Shown piece by piece: positions 8,257 through 15,369 of a stretch of 38,760 nucleotides of DNA. The stretch spans positions 1 to 38,760 of the forward strand of contig CANBKJ010000020.1 of the NCBI GenBank assembly GCA_947369165.1, read 5' to 3'. Every line of letters begins with the position of its first letter. Within the stretch, counting starts at the first letter, position 1. The notes below the pieces were generated by a model. It searched no databases and had not been told where the DNA came from. It saw only the letters and a program-made list of their open reading frames with translations. Origin of the DNA: an uncultured Lachnoclostridium sp. (lineage in GTDB: Bacteria; Bacillota; Clostridia; Lachnospirales; Lachnospiraceae). The translations under genes were made by a program, and so were the position numbers.

Positions 8257-9132
8257 TTATTTCAATTCTTTTGGTTCATTGGATAACGTCACTGCCAGCG
8301 CCCCAGGTCCGATATGACAGGAAACACTGAGAGACAGCGGATCGATATGAATATTATGTTCTGGGAAGAGCATGTTTAGTTCCTCCCGGAATTTCTCCGC
8401 CTCTTCCCGGTTCTGGGTATGGGCAATGTCTATATACATGTTTCCTGAATCGGCAAAACGATGTTCCAGATCCGAAGTGATGGCCTTGATCATAGTCTGC
8501 TTTGCCTGTTTCAGCGTCTTAACTTTCGCGTAGGAATCCAGCTTGTCTCCCTGGATCTGCAGCACCGGCTTGATGCGCAGTACCGTGCCGATGGCCGCCA
8601 CAGCCGGCGTCAGCCTGCCACCCTTTTTCAGATATTTCAATGTATCTACCATAATATAGATACTGCTCTCAAGCTTATCTCTGGTCAAAATATCAAAGAT
8701 CTCCTTTCCAGAGAATCCTTTATCTGCCAGTTCCTTTGCCTGAAGTACCGATCTTCTTTGAGTCACAGAGATCCTCTGGTTATCCACCACATAGACCCTG
8801 CCCTCAAACTCATCCTCCTGCGCCAGCATCATAGCCGTAGCACAGGAGCTGCTGATGCCGCTGGACATGGGAATATGTACGATTTCATCGTACTCCTCCA
8901 GTCCCCGCGTCCACATCTCCATAATGGTCTCCGGTGACGGCTGGGATGTGGATACTTCTGCCCTGTCATCCGCAAGAGCCTGGTAAAAATCCTCCTGGGT
9001 CATCGTTATATCTTCGAGATACTGGGTCTCATTGATATAAAACGGCATCGGCACCACCTCAATGCCCATTTCCTTTCCCTGCCGCTGTGTGATCCCACTG
9101 TTGCTGTCTGTAATGATCTTTACCCTGCTCAT
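8257..9132 (-). CDS. DegV family fatty-acid-binding protein
   Basis: This 291-residue protein has the DegV fold signature: VKIITDSNSGITQRQGKEMGIEVVPMPF at the N-terminus, EVSTSQPSP at about 60, MSSGISSSC, and the C-terminal HIGPGALAV. In Firmicutes these proteins hold an acyl chain and pass it to the fatty acid kinase FakA. No fakA is adjacent. Its ATG overlaps the last bases of the upstream cbrT gene by 4 bases (9129-9132), so it may be read from the B12 transporter transcript. Its 3' end is partly duplicated at 8181-8213. Confidence 0.92.
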   Translation of the reverse strand: MSRVKIITDSNSGITQRQGKEMGIEVVPMPFYINETQYLEDITMTQEDFYQALADDRAEVSTSQPSPETIMEMWTRGLEEYDEIVHIPMSSGISSSCATAMMLAQEDEFEGRVYVVDNQRISVTQRRSVLQAKELADKGFSGKEIFDILTRDKLESSIYIMVDTLKYLKKGGRLTPAVAAIGTVLRIKPVLQIQGDKLDSYAKVKTLKQAKQTMIKAITSDLEHRFADSGNMYIDIAHTQNREEAEKFREELNMLFPEHNIHIDPLSLSVSCHIGPGALAVTLSNEPKELK

Positions 9133-9839
9133 AACCTGCTCTCCTTTTCCTGTTCAATCAAATGATATTTTATTTTAACCCTCGTCAGCCTGCTCAACAC
9201 CGGTTTGTGAAGCAGGACAAGGAATACAACTGTAGATATGCCGAACATAAGATTCATCGGCAAGCCTGTCCCGTATACCCACAGGATGGAATTCCATGTA
9301 TTTTCTCCCATGGAATAAAAGAGTGTGTTGATATCTACAATGCCTCCATAAACTACCACAACGGATATCAACCCATAGATTGAGATTGAAAGCCGGTTTA
9401 CCGGCACCTTTCGGAACACGATCCCGGCAAAAAAGCCCACTAAACCTAATGCAAACATTTGAAAGGGCGTCCAAGAACCCTGTCCAAAATAAAAGTTTGA
9501 CACAAAAGCACTGACAGCTCCTGTGATAAATCCGGACTCTGCTCCCAGCGAAATTCCTGTGATAATGACTACAGCCGCCAGCGGCTTGATCTGGGGAAGA
9601 ATAAAAAAAGAAACCCGCGAAACTACCCCAATGGCACACATTACCGCAATGATCGTCAACTCAGCCACAGAAGGCTTTCGGTTCTCAAACCCAAGAACGA
9701 ACAATATCACTCCTGCTAACATGATTGCCAGACTGACATAATAATATTCCCTGCCCCTCAATACCAAAAGACTATAGACTAGAAGTGCGATGCAAAAGAT
9801 CAGCACCACCAGGTGTCCCCACACTCTTTTATTCTTCAT
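9129..9839 (-). CDS. cbrT: ECF transporter S component, predicted cobalamin specificity (CbrT-like)
   Basis: This 236-residue membrane protein has six or seven hydrophobic segments and the S-component feature AELTIIAVMCAIGVVSRVSFF (alanine-rich segment 1 used to dock on the T unit), then IKPLAAVVIITGISLGAESGFITGAVSAFVSNFYFGQGSWTPFQM. The last motif is frequent in ECF S proteins. I take ATG 9839 (AGAAAGG upstream); it overlaps the 3' end of the ATPase gene. Gene order S-A-A-T with a DUF4430 protein next to a cobalamin riboswitch fits the predicted CbrTUV cobalamin transporter set. The substrate is inferred from context only. Confidence 0.8.
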   Translation of the reverse strand: MKNKRVWGHLVVLIFCIALLVYSLLVLRGREYYYVSLAIMLAGVILFVLGFENRKPSVAELTIIAVMCAIGVVSRVSFFILPQIKPLAAVVIITGISLGAESGFITGAVSAFVSNFYFGQGSWTPFQMFALGLVGFFAGIVFRKVPVNRLSISIYGLISVVVVYGGIVDINTLFYSMGENTWNSILWVYGTGLPMNLMFGISTVVFLVLLHKPVLSRLTRVKIKYHLIEQEKESRL

Positions 9840-11319
9840 AAATAAACCTTTCTGCGACGATCTGCGGATACCTGTCTCCCACAATCCGCTGAACTGCTGT
9901 CGTATAAAAAAGACCTCCCCGGAAAAAATCCTGTGTTCGCATCGGAGATGAAATCTCCCCATCAAAACTCATCGACATATATTCACAAGTATTGGCGGCA
10001 AATTCCACATCATGGGATACCACGATCACGGTCTTTCCCGCATGGGCTAATTCTGCCAGCCATAAGCCAAACTGTTTTTTCCAAAAAGGATCCAGTCCTT
10101 TCGTCGGCTCGTCAAACAAATAAATGTCCCCGTCCTGTTCATACAGGTACGCCATTGCGGTCCGCTGCATCTGCCCACCGCTCACATCATAGGGATGCCT
10201 GGTAAGAATCGAGTGCAGACCAAATTTTTCCACCGCCGCTTCCGTTTTTATTATATCACAGATCCGGTCTCCTATAAACATGTATTTTGGCTCCTGGGGC
10301 AGATAAGAAATCCTGTCCTGAATTTTCATTTTTCCGTGATAACATTTTTCTGTTCCCGCAAGCACTTTTAAAAAAGTAGATTTTCCGGTGCCGTTTCCGC
10401 CGGCGATACCATAAATCCGGCCGGGCACTGCCTCAAAACAAACTTCCCTCAGCACATCTTTTCCCTTTTTCTCATAGCGGAAAAACAAATTGCGGCACTC
10501 AATAGACGGTCTTCCCTCCGTCGCCTCCAGAGATAGTTCCGGATTCAAAGCCGGGCACTGAATATCATTGCCATAAAACCAGTTCCGGCATTCTTTCACA
10601 CTGGAGGGACAGGCATTTCTTTCCCGGGAAAACCGGTGGTAGAGCCGGACAAAAGAGGGCATATAATCTAAAAACTCTTCCGATAATTCAGAATGGCAAA
10701 TTTTTTCATATACCTGATGCAGCTCCCCCCAGGCAGCAATCTGCCCCTCATGGAGCACCAGCATTTTGTCACAAAGTGCCAGCACTTCCTCAAGACGCTG
10801 TTCCACAAGAATGACCGTGATCCCCAGCTGGGAATTCAGACGCCGCAGGATATCCAGAAAGGCAGATGCCGCCATAGGATCCAATTGTGCAGTGGGCTCA
10901 TCCAGCAGGATCACCTCCGGATCCATCACCAGTACCGAGGCAAGATTCAAAAGCTGTTTTTCCCCTCCCGACAGAGAACAGGTATCCCTCTCCATCCAGT
11001 CCTCCATCCCAAAATACGTAGCAGTACCAGCGATGGCATGCCGCATCTTCTCCGTCTGGATCCCCATATTCTCCATCCCAAAAGCCAGCTCATGCCGTAC
11101 CTTATCCGTCACGATCTGATTGGAAGGATTCTGGGATACATAGCCGAATTCCTGGTGTGCTTCCTTGATACAGCGCAGGAGCGTCGTCTTGCCAGATCCC
11201 GATGACCCGCAGACCACCACAAACTCTCCTCTTCCCACATCAAAGGAAACGTTTTTTAACACGGCTTCTGTACTTCCGCCGTATGTATAACTTATATCTT
11301 TGAAACAATATGTTTCCAT
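9829..11319 (-). CDS. cbrU: ECF transporter duplicated ATPase, CbrU-like
   Basis: This 496-residue protein contains two ABC ATPase domains in one chain, replacing separate EcfA1 and EcfA2. Domain 1: Walker A GSSGSGKT (38-45), Q-loop VSQNP, LSGGEKQ, Walker B VILLDEPTAQLD. Domain 2: GGNGTGKST, LPQEP, VSGGQMQR, IYLFDEPTKGLD, H-loop VVSHD. In domain 1 the H-loop histidine is replaced by Gln (VEQRLEEV, Q174), and only about 12 residues separate Walker A from the Q-loop, so the usual beta-subdomain is missing. Domain 2 is also compact. It overlaps cbrV by 28 bases and cbrT by 11, showing tight translational coupling. Confidence 0.9.
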   Translation of the reverse strand: METYCFKDISYTYGGSTEAVLKNVSFDVGRGEFVVVCGSSGSGKTTLLRCIKEAHQEFGYVSQNPSNQIVTDKVRHELAFGMENMGIQTEKMRHAIAGTATYFGMEDWMERDTCSLSGGEKQLLNLASVLVMDPEVILLDEPTAQLDPMAASAFLDILRRLNSQLGITVILVEQRLEEVLALCDKMLVLHEGQIAAWGELHQVYEKICHSELSEEFLDYMPSFVRLYHRFSRERNACPSSVKECRNWFYGNDIQCPALNPELSLEATEGRPSIECRNLFFRYEKKGKDVLREVCFEAVPGRIYGIAGGNGTGKSTFLKVLAGTEKCYHGKMKIQDRISYLPQEPKYMFIGDRICDIIKTEAAVEKFGLHSILTRHPYDVSGGQMQRTAMAYLYEQDGDIYLFDEPTKGLDPFWKKQFGLWLAELAHAGKTVIVVSHDVEFAANTCEYMSMSFDGEISSPMRTQDFFRGGLFYTTAVQRIVGDRYPQIVAERFIYEE

Positions 11320-12137
11320 CTGAGCTCCTCCCTGATATTTATACCCAAAGGAATAAAAAACAATAGAACAAATAGAAAGTACGCTCCCATGCCCATTCCA
11401 TCCCGGCTGTATTCCATATAAGGAAAGGCAAGAAATCTAGTCTGGGAGCAGGCATACATTCCCATCCCTACCAAAACTGTAAAAACCAGATATACAATCA
11501 ACGCCAGATCTCTTCCTTTAAACCCGCGGGCATAAATACTGGTCCTTCTTTTTCTCTCTGACTGTGTTCCGTACCCACGATCTCTCATAGCGGTGCCCAT
11601 TTCCAAAGAATCTTCCAATGCAAGTCCCACCAGCGTTGTGAGAATGCCTGACTGCAGTTTATGGTTCGCCCGAATCTTTTTATAATCCCGTCGGATTTTT
11701 GGGACCAGCCGCAGTGCCATAGAAAATAAAAGGGAAACATGAGGCAGTCGGTTTCCAAAAAGACACAGGATCTTCTCTGAAGTCAGTATCTTGCTGCAGC
11801 ACCCGAACATCACAAGGGAAGCTGCCAGAAGAGTCCCTGTCATACAGCCGTAGAATAAACATTCTGCTGTCACCGGAAGTTCACCCATCCAGCACAGTAC
11901 CGTGACTCCCCGGTGGTTGACCAGGGCATTGATCCCACCACAGATGACAACCATCCCCAGACATTTACCCACAAAACCCATTCCCTCAGACATACCTTTC
12001 AGATACAGGTAAAGGGCGCTCTGGCTGATAAGGGCAATTCCCAGGAGCACCGGATCAAATACAAAAATCGTTATGACCGTCACCGACACAAAATACATGA
12101 AGATCACCGCGGGATGATATTTGCTGAAACCATTCAC
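11292..12137 (-). CDS. cbrV: ECF transporter T component, CbrV-like
   Basis: This membrane protein couples the ATPase to the S component. I choose GTG 12137 because AGGAGG stands seven bases upstream; the longer frame to 12170 has no such site. The resulting 281-residue protein has about five hydrophobic segments and a cytoplasmic coupling region with RLVPKIRRDYKKI and AMRDRGYGTQ. The second matches the conserved Ala-x-Arg-x-Arg-Gly motif of EcfT coupling helices. Its 3' end overlaps cbrU. It follows the DUF4430 gene by about 50 bases. Confidence 0.88.
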   Translation of the reverse strand: MNGFSKYHPAVIFMYFVSVTVITIFVFDPVLLGIALISQSALYLYLKGMSEGMGFVGKCLGMVVICGGINALVNHRGVTVLCWMGELPVTAECLFYGCMTGTLLAASLVMFGCCSKILTSEKILCLFGNRLPHVSLLFSMALRLVPKIRRDYKKIRANHKLQSGILTTLVGLALEDSLEMGTAMRDRGYGTQSERKRRTSIYARGFKGRDLALIVYLVFTVLVGMGMYACSQTRFLAFPYMEYSRDGMGMGAYFLFVLLFFIPLGINIREELRWKHIVSKI

Positions 12138-12190
12138 AGGCACTCCTCCTTTCCATTTCAACGGCACCAATTAACTCGAACTGTCCCGGC

Positions 12191-13126
12191 TTAATATTCA
12201 CAGGTATAATTGAACACCACCTGATCGCCTTTTTTCAATTTGTATTTATTACAGCCGTTTCCCGGATCCTTTCCATTAACGGAATACATCCAACCGCTCT
12301 CATCTCCGCAGTCAAACTCATACAGATTATGTATTCCCTTGATATAATAGGTAGAATATAACGGCGTAAACACATAGTCCAGATGAATCTCTTTCTCTTT
12401 ACACACCCGTTTCAGCACATCAAAAACCGTCTCTCCCTCTTTAAATGTAAAAGTACCCTTCAAAATAATCCCATCTTTCGGAATTACTTTTTTGGCGCTT
12501 TCACTCAGCTTATCCATATGGGAAAAAACTTCCTGACAGGTGATGGTAAGACTGCATTCATTCTTTGCCTGTACCGTCGCACTCGCTGCAGCCGGAGACG
12601 GCGTCGGTGCTGGAGCAGCAGCCTGGGTACTTTTTTCTGGACTCTTTGTACTCTGTGACTTCGGTTCGGAGCCAGTGCTCTTTTTCGGAGACTTTATTTT
12701 TTCCGACGGTTTATCCACTGTCTTCTTATCTGCCTTTTGGTCTGTTTTCTTATCTGCTTTCTTGTCTGCTGACTTATCTGATTTTTTGTCCGTTTTTTTG
12801 TCTTCTTTTTTATCTGGTTCTTTGGTTCTATTCGGTTCTTTCTTATGATCGTTACTCTTCTTGGCAGACTCCTTCTTATTAGAGTGTTCTTTCTTCCGGA
12901 GAGCGGCAGAACTCACTGCTGCTTCTCCGGGACTGCTGGAAGATACGGCCGCTCTGGTCTCTTCGTCCTGAACCGCAGAAACAGTTCTTCTCTGGGAAAT
13001 TACTTCATTCTCAACTACACTCGTAGAACCATTTTCACCTTCCCCGATTCCCTTTAAGATCAACACCGTACACAGTACCGCGATGGCAAACAGGCAGCCT
13101 AAAATAATTTTTTTATTGCCCTTCAT
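12191..13126 (-). CDS. Membrane-anchored DUF4430 (transcobalamin-like) surface protein
   Basis: This 311-residue protein has an N-terminal membrane anchor (about residues 5-25). A long low-complexity spacer follows, with repeats of the type DKKx (about 105-145) and a Pro/Ala tract, then a C-terminal domain ending in SGWMYSVNGKDPGNGCNKYKLKKGDQVVFNYT. The GWMYSVNG and GD-x-V-x-F-x-Y pattern is that of DUF4430, related to the C-terminal fold of transcobalamin and intrinsic factor. It leads the cbrVUT operon and probably captures corrinoid at the cell surface. ATG 13126 is preferred over GTG 13135, which lies only two bases from AAGGAG. Four cysteines in the C-terminal domain may form disulfides. 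Confidence 0.85.
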   Translation of the reverse strand: MKGNKKIILGCLFAIAVLCTVLILKGIGEGENGSTSVVENEVISQRRTVSAVQDEETRAAVSSSSPGEAAVSSAALRKKEHSNKKESAKKSNDHKKEPNRTKEPDKKEDKKTDKKSDKSADKKADKKTDQKADKKTVDKPSEKIKSPKKSTGSEPKSQSTKSPEKSTQAAAPAPTPSPAAASATVQAKNECSLTITCQEVFSHMDKLSESAKKVIPKDGIILKGTFTFKEGETVFDVLKRVCKEKEIHLDYVFTPLYSTYYIKGIHNLYEFDCGDESGWMYSVNGKDPGNGCNKYKLKKGDQVVFNYTCEY

Positions 13127-13196
13127 ATTTGTCACATCTCCTTTTGCCTTCCATGTATTTTGACACTTAACTCTCTAACAAAAAGTCTATTAGGAT

Positions 13197-13284
13197 TTAT
13201 TCTATCATTATTTCTGTGCATGCTTTCTGCACATACCAAGTTGCGTAAGCAACTTGCTAATAAGTTCGCCAGAACTTATTTTAC
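13197..13284 (+). repeat. Left arm of the 88-bp inverted repeat around the B12 riboswitch gene
   Basis: This arm matches the reverse complement of 15207-15294 at 81 of 88 positions without gaps. It contains two tandem palindromes, AAGTTGCGTAAGCAACTT (13238-13255) and TAAGTTCGCCAGAACTTA (13261-13278), which share AAGTT half-sites. At the outer end (13199-13207) the minus strand reads TGATAGAAT, an extended -10 pointing at the DUF4430-cbrVUT operon. I see no recombinase gene beside it. Confidence 0.93.
13199..13207 (-). promoter_or_regulatory. Candidate extended -10 of the DUF4430-cbrVUT operon
   Basis: The minus strand reads TGA followed by TAGAAT. No clear -35 is present. The paired palindromes lie upstream, roughly 35-75 bases before the -10, a position suited to an activator site. 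Confidence 0.4.
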
Positions 13285-13434
13285 CATATTTTTTTCTTTT
13301 CTGCCAATATGTTTTTGTGTACATCGAATTGCATAATGCATCGTTTCTGATTTTAATAAAAAAGAAACCGTCGCTCATTGATAACAACAAATACAGAGAT
13401 GCCCAGTCTCTGAAGAATCCTCTACACCAACTCA

Positions 13435-13463
13435 TTGACATTTTTTCCAAAACATGTTAAAAT
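13435..13463 (+). promoter_or_regulatory. Strong sigma-A promoter driving the cobalamin riboswitch
   Basis: A perfect TTGACA (13435-13440) and TAAAAT (13458-13463) are 17 bases apart, with TG one base before the -10. Transcription should start near 13470, about 20 bases before P1 of the riboswitch. Confidence 0.88.
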
Positions 13464-13489
13464 AATATAATCTATTTTAATATAAGTAG

Positions 13490-13779
13490 CTGTATAGGTT
13501 TCTGGTGACACGATACTGTCACATTTGCATGCACAGGCATGCAGCCTGACGGCACCAAATCCAACCCGATTCGATTTGGTATCGTCAGGCTAAACAGAAT
13601 TAATAGGGAAGCCGGTTCGATTCCGGCACAGCCCCCGCTGCCGTATTTGAAGATGCCGATAACAGGACCGGATTGCTATTCATGCACCCCGGTCAGCCAC
13701 TGGAACAGCCCATCGGGCATAATTATCTGGGAAGGCGTTATCTGCAGTTGATGCATAAGTCGGAAGACCTGCCATACAG
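13490..13779 (+). promoter_or_regulatory. Cobalamin (AdoCbl) riboswitch
   Basis: The core reads AATAGGGAAGCCGGTTCGAT followed by TCCGGCACAGCCCCCGCTGCCGT (about 13600-13645), and the 3' part reads AAGTCGGAAGACCTGCC (13757-13773). These are the conserved B12-box segments. P1 is formed by CTGTAT (13490-13495) and ATACAG (13774-13779). A long peripheral stem pairs GCCTGACG (13544-13551) with CGTCAGGC (13583-13590), with ACCAAATC/GATTTGGT inside. It is followed by two terminator-like hairpins, so it should lower transcription of the downstream DUF4430 gene when cobalamin is abundant. Confidence 0.95.
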
Positions 13780-13835
13780 TATGAAATATAACCTTTCGGA
13801 GGGAGAGGGAATGTTTTGACAGCTTATCAAATTGT

Positions 13836-13865
13836 CCAATGATATGATTATCATTGGTTTTGTTT
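13836..13865 (+). terminator. First terminator-like hairpin of the riboswitch expression platform
   Basis: CCAATGAT (13836-13843) pairs with ATCATTGG (13850-13857) around ATGATT and is followed by TTTTGTTT. It is an AT-rich stem and may act as an antiterminator partner or a weak terminator. Confidence 0.5.
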
Positions 13866-13887
13866 GCATCCAGTTTTGTCATAACAG

Positions 13888-13926
13888 CCCTTTATACCCT
13901 TTCCCAGGTATAAAGGGATTTTTTGT
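13888..13926 (+). terminator. Rho-independent terminator of the riboswitch expression platform
   Basis: CCCTTTATACC (13888-13898) pairs perfectly with GGTATAAAGGG (13907-13917), with an 8-base loop and a run of six T from 13919. It lies between the riboswitch and its gene, as expected for transcriptional control. Confidence 0.9.
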
Positions 13927-14000
13927 TCTACTATATTAAATTAAGATCAAAAGAAACCAATAACACAACAAGCGCAAAATGCGCAGAAATGAGGATGAGT

Positions 14001-15215
14001 ATGAAAACAAAAAAACGATTCATTGCCCTACTTCTCTCTCTTGCCATGATCTTTTCTGTATCCGTGACAGATAGAGAAATTTCAGCAGAGGCAAAAGCAG
14101 CCAACGACACCATCACGGTTACATTGCGGGTTGAAGATTCCAGCAGAACTCTGATTCCGTCCACGAAGATCACACTGGACAAAGATACCGTGGCCACGAT
14201 CAACAACACCTTTAATGCCTCCGTAGAGACACCAGTACTTGAGACTGCACATGTAACCGCTGCCCATGCCCTGGCAAAATACATATCGGACCAATCCAAA
14301 ACACCGGCTTCTGACCTGACCTTTGCTTACGGCAATCCTGCCAGCATCCTGGGACAGGACACACTGGATGCCTCCTATTTCTGGTCCTTCCGGGTAAACA
14401 ATGTCTCTCCGGTCATGGAAGATGGTTTCACCCAGTACAACTTTACCAGCTGCCCGGTTCAGGACGGAGACAGTATCGTCGTATTCCGCCAGTATTATAA
14501 CTACACTACCAGCGAGTCCAGCTCCTATTCCTATTTTGATAAGGAATCCTATGAGACGGGAGTAAATGAAAAAGTTTCTGTCACACTAAAGAGGGAAATT
14601 TTCGATGAAAACTGGAACACAGTCGCAAAACCGATGGCAGATCAAAATATCATCATCGCCATGGACAATACAACAGGGTCCGGTCCGGTTCCTGCCATTG
14701 CTTGGATGACCACCACAGACAAAAACGGCACAGCAGAGCTCTCCTTTGATAAAGCGGGTACCTATATCCTGCTTTCCAGCAGTATGAATGCAGACGGCAC
14801 CCCGGCAGCTTCCCGCGCTTACGCGAAGATCACCGTGAAGGGAGTACAGCCTCCTGCCTCTGCCACTCCGGCTCCGCCAGTATCTGCTGTCACTCCCCCT
14901 CCAACAATACCACAACATCAAAGCTGTGTGATTAAAAAACCCGTTGTACCAAGAAAAATAAAAGCCAGGGTAAAAAAGAAAAAAGTCACAATATCCTGGA
15001 AAAAAACGGATGTCATAGACATAGAAGGATTTGAAATATTTTATTCAAAGAAAAATAAAAAGAACTTCAAAAGACTCTCCGTTACAAAAAAGGAAAAAAT
15101 AACAAAGAAATTTAAAAAAGGAAAATATTTTGTGAAATGTCGCAGCTATAGGCTGCAAGGTGGAAAGAAGGTTTACAGTAACTATAGTAAGATCATTTCT
15201 TTTAAAGTAAAATAA
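14001..15215 (+). CDS. Secreted DUF4430 protein with Lys-rich fibronectin III-like tail, B12-riboswitch controlled
   Basis: This 404-residue exported protein starts at ATG 14001 (GAGG six bases upstream); the longer frame begins inside the terminator. A signal peptide spans about 1-33 (KTKKRFIALLLSLAMIFSVS...AEAKA). The middle holds a DUF4430-type domain with YFWSFRVNN and DGDSIVVFRQYYNYT. A Pro/Ala/Thr linker follows, then a C-terminal beta-sandwich-like domain of about 90 residues that is very rich in lysine (KKKKVTISWKK, KKNFKRLSVTKKEK) and resembles fibronectin type III. The basic tail may bind anionic wall polymers. Being under the cobalamin riboswitch, it likely scavenges corrinoids outside the cell. 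Its stop codon lies inside the right arm of the inverted repeat. Confidence 0.87.
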   Translation: MKTKKRFIALLLSLAMIFSVSVTDREISAEAKAANDTITVTLRVEDSSRTLIPSTKITLDKDTVATINNTFNASVETPVLETAHVTAAHALAKYISDQSKTPASDLTFAYGNPASILGQDTLDASYFWSFRVNNVSPVMEDGFTQYNFTSCPVQDGDSIVVFRQYYNYTTSESSSYSYFDKESYETGVNEKVSVTLKREIFDENWNTVAKPMADQNIIIAMDNTTGSGPVPAIAWMTTTDKNGTAELSFDKAGTYILLSSSMNADGTPAASRAYAKITVKGVQPPASATPAPPVSAVTPPPTIPQHQSCVIKKPVVPRKIKARVKKKKVTISWKKTDVIDIEGFEIFYSKKNKKNFKRLSVTKKEKITKKFKKGKYFVKCRSYRLQGGKKVYSNYSKIISFKVK

Positions 15216-15294
15216 GTCCTGGCGAACTTATTAGCAAGTTGCTTACGCAACTTAGTATGTACAGAAATCACGCACAGAAATTATGATAAAATAA
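15207..15294 (-). repeat. Right arm of the 88-bp inverted repeat
   Basis: This arm is the reverse complement of 13197-13284 at 81 of 88 positions. It begins inside the last codons of the DUF4430/FnIII gene. It contains the palindrome AAGTTGCTTACGCAACTT (15236-15253) and the slightly imperfect TAAGTCCTGGCGAACTTA (15213-15230). At its outer end the plus strand has an extended -10, TGATAAAAT (15284-15292), pointing to the beta-propeller gene. Confidence 0.93.
15284..15292 (+). promoter_or_regulatory. Candidate extended -10 of the beta-propeller gene
   Basis: TG at 15284-15285, one base, then TAAAAT at 15287-15292. No -35 is recognisable. Start of transcription would be near 15299, three bases before a perfect hairpin. 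Confidence 0.45.
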
Positions 15295-15301
15295 CCTCTT
15301 T

Positions 15302-15332
15302 ACAAATAGGGCGCCCAACGCGCCCTATTTGT
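15302..15332 (+). other. Perfect 13-bp hairpin at the expected 5' end of the beta-propeller mRNA
   Basis: ACAAATAGGGCGC (15302-15314) pairs with GCGCCCTATTTGT (15320-15332) across CCAAC. No T-run follows on either strand, which argues against an intrinsic terminator. It could protect the 5' end of the mRNA or act as an attenuator; this is inference. Confidence 0.7.
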
Positions 15333-15369
15333 GAAAGATCTGAACGAAATACAGCAAAGGAGACCAGCT

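Noticed and set aside
12719-12815. 12-base repeats as a CRISPR array
   Set aside because: Units are contiguous, in frame and coding for DKKx; there are no spacers.
13238-13278. Paired hairpins of the left inverted-repeat arm as an intrinsic terminator
   Set aside because: No adequate T-run follows either hairpin on either strand, and the hairpins lie upstream of the gene they would end.
13610-13640. GGTTCGATTCC resembles a tRNA T-loop, suggesting a tRNA gene
   Set aside because: No acceptor, D or anticodon arms surround it, while the flanking bases match the cobalamin riboswitch core, which contains this motif.
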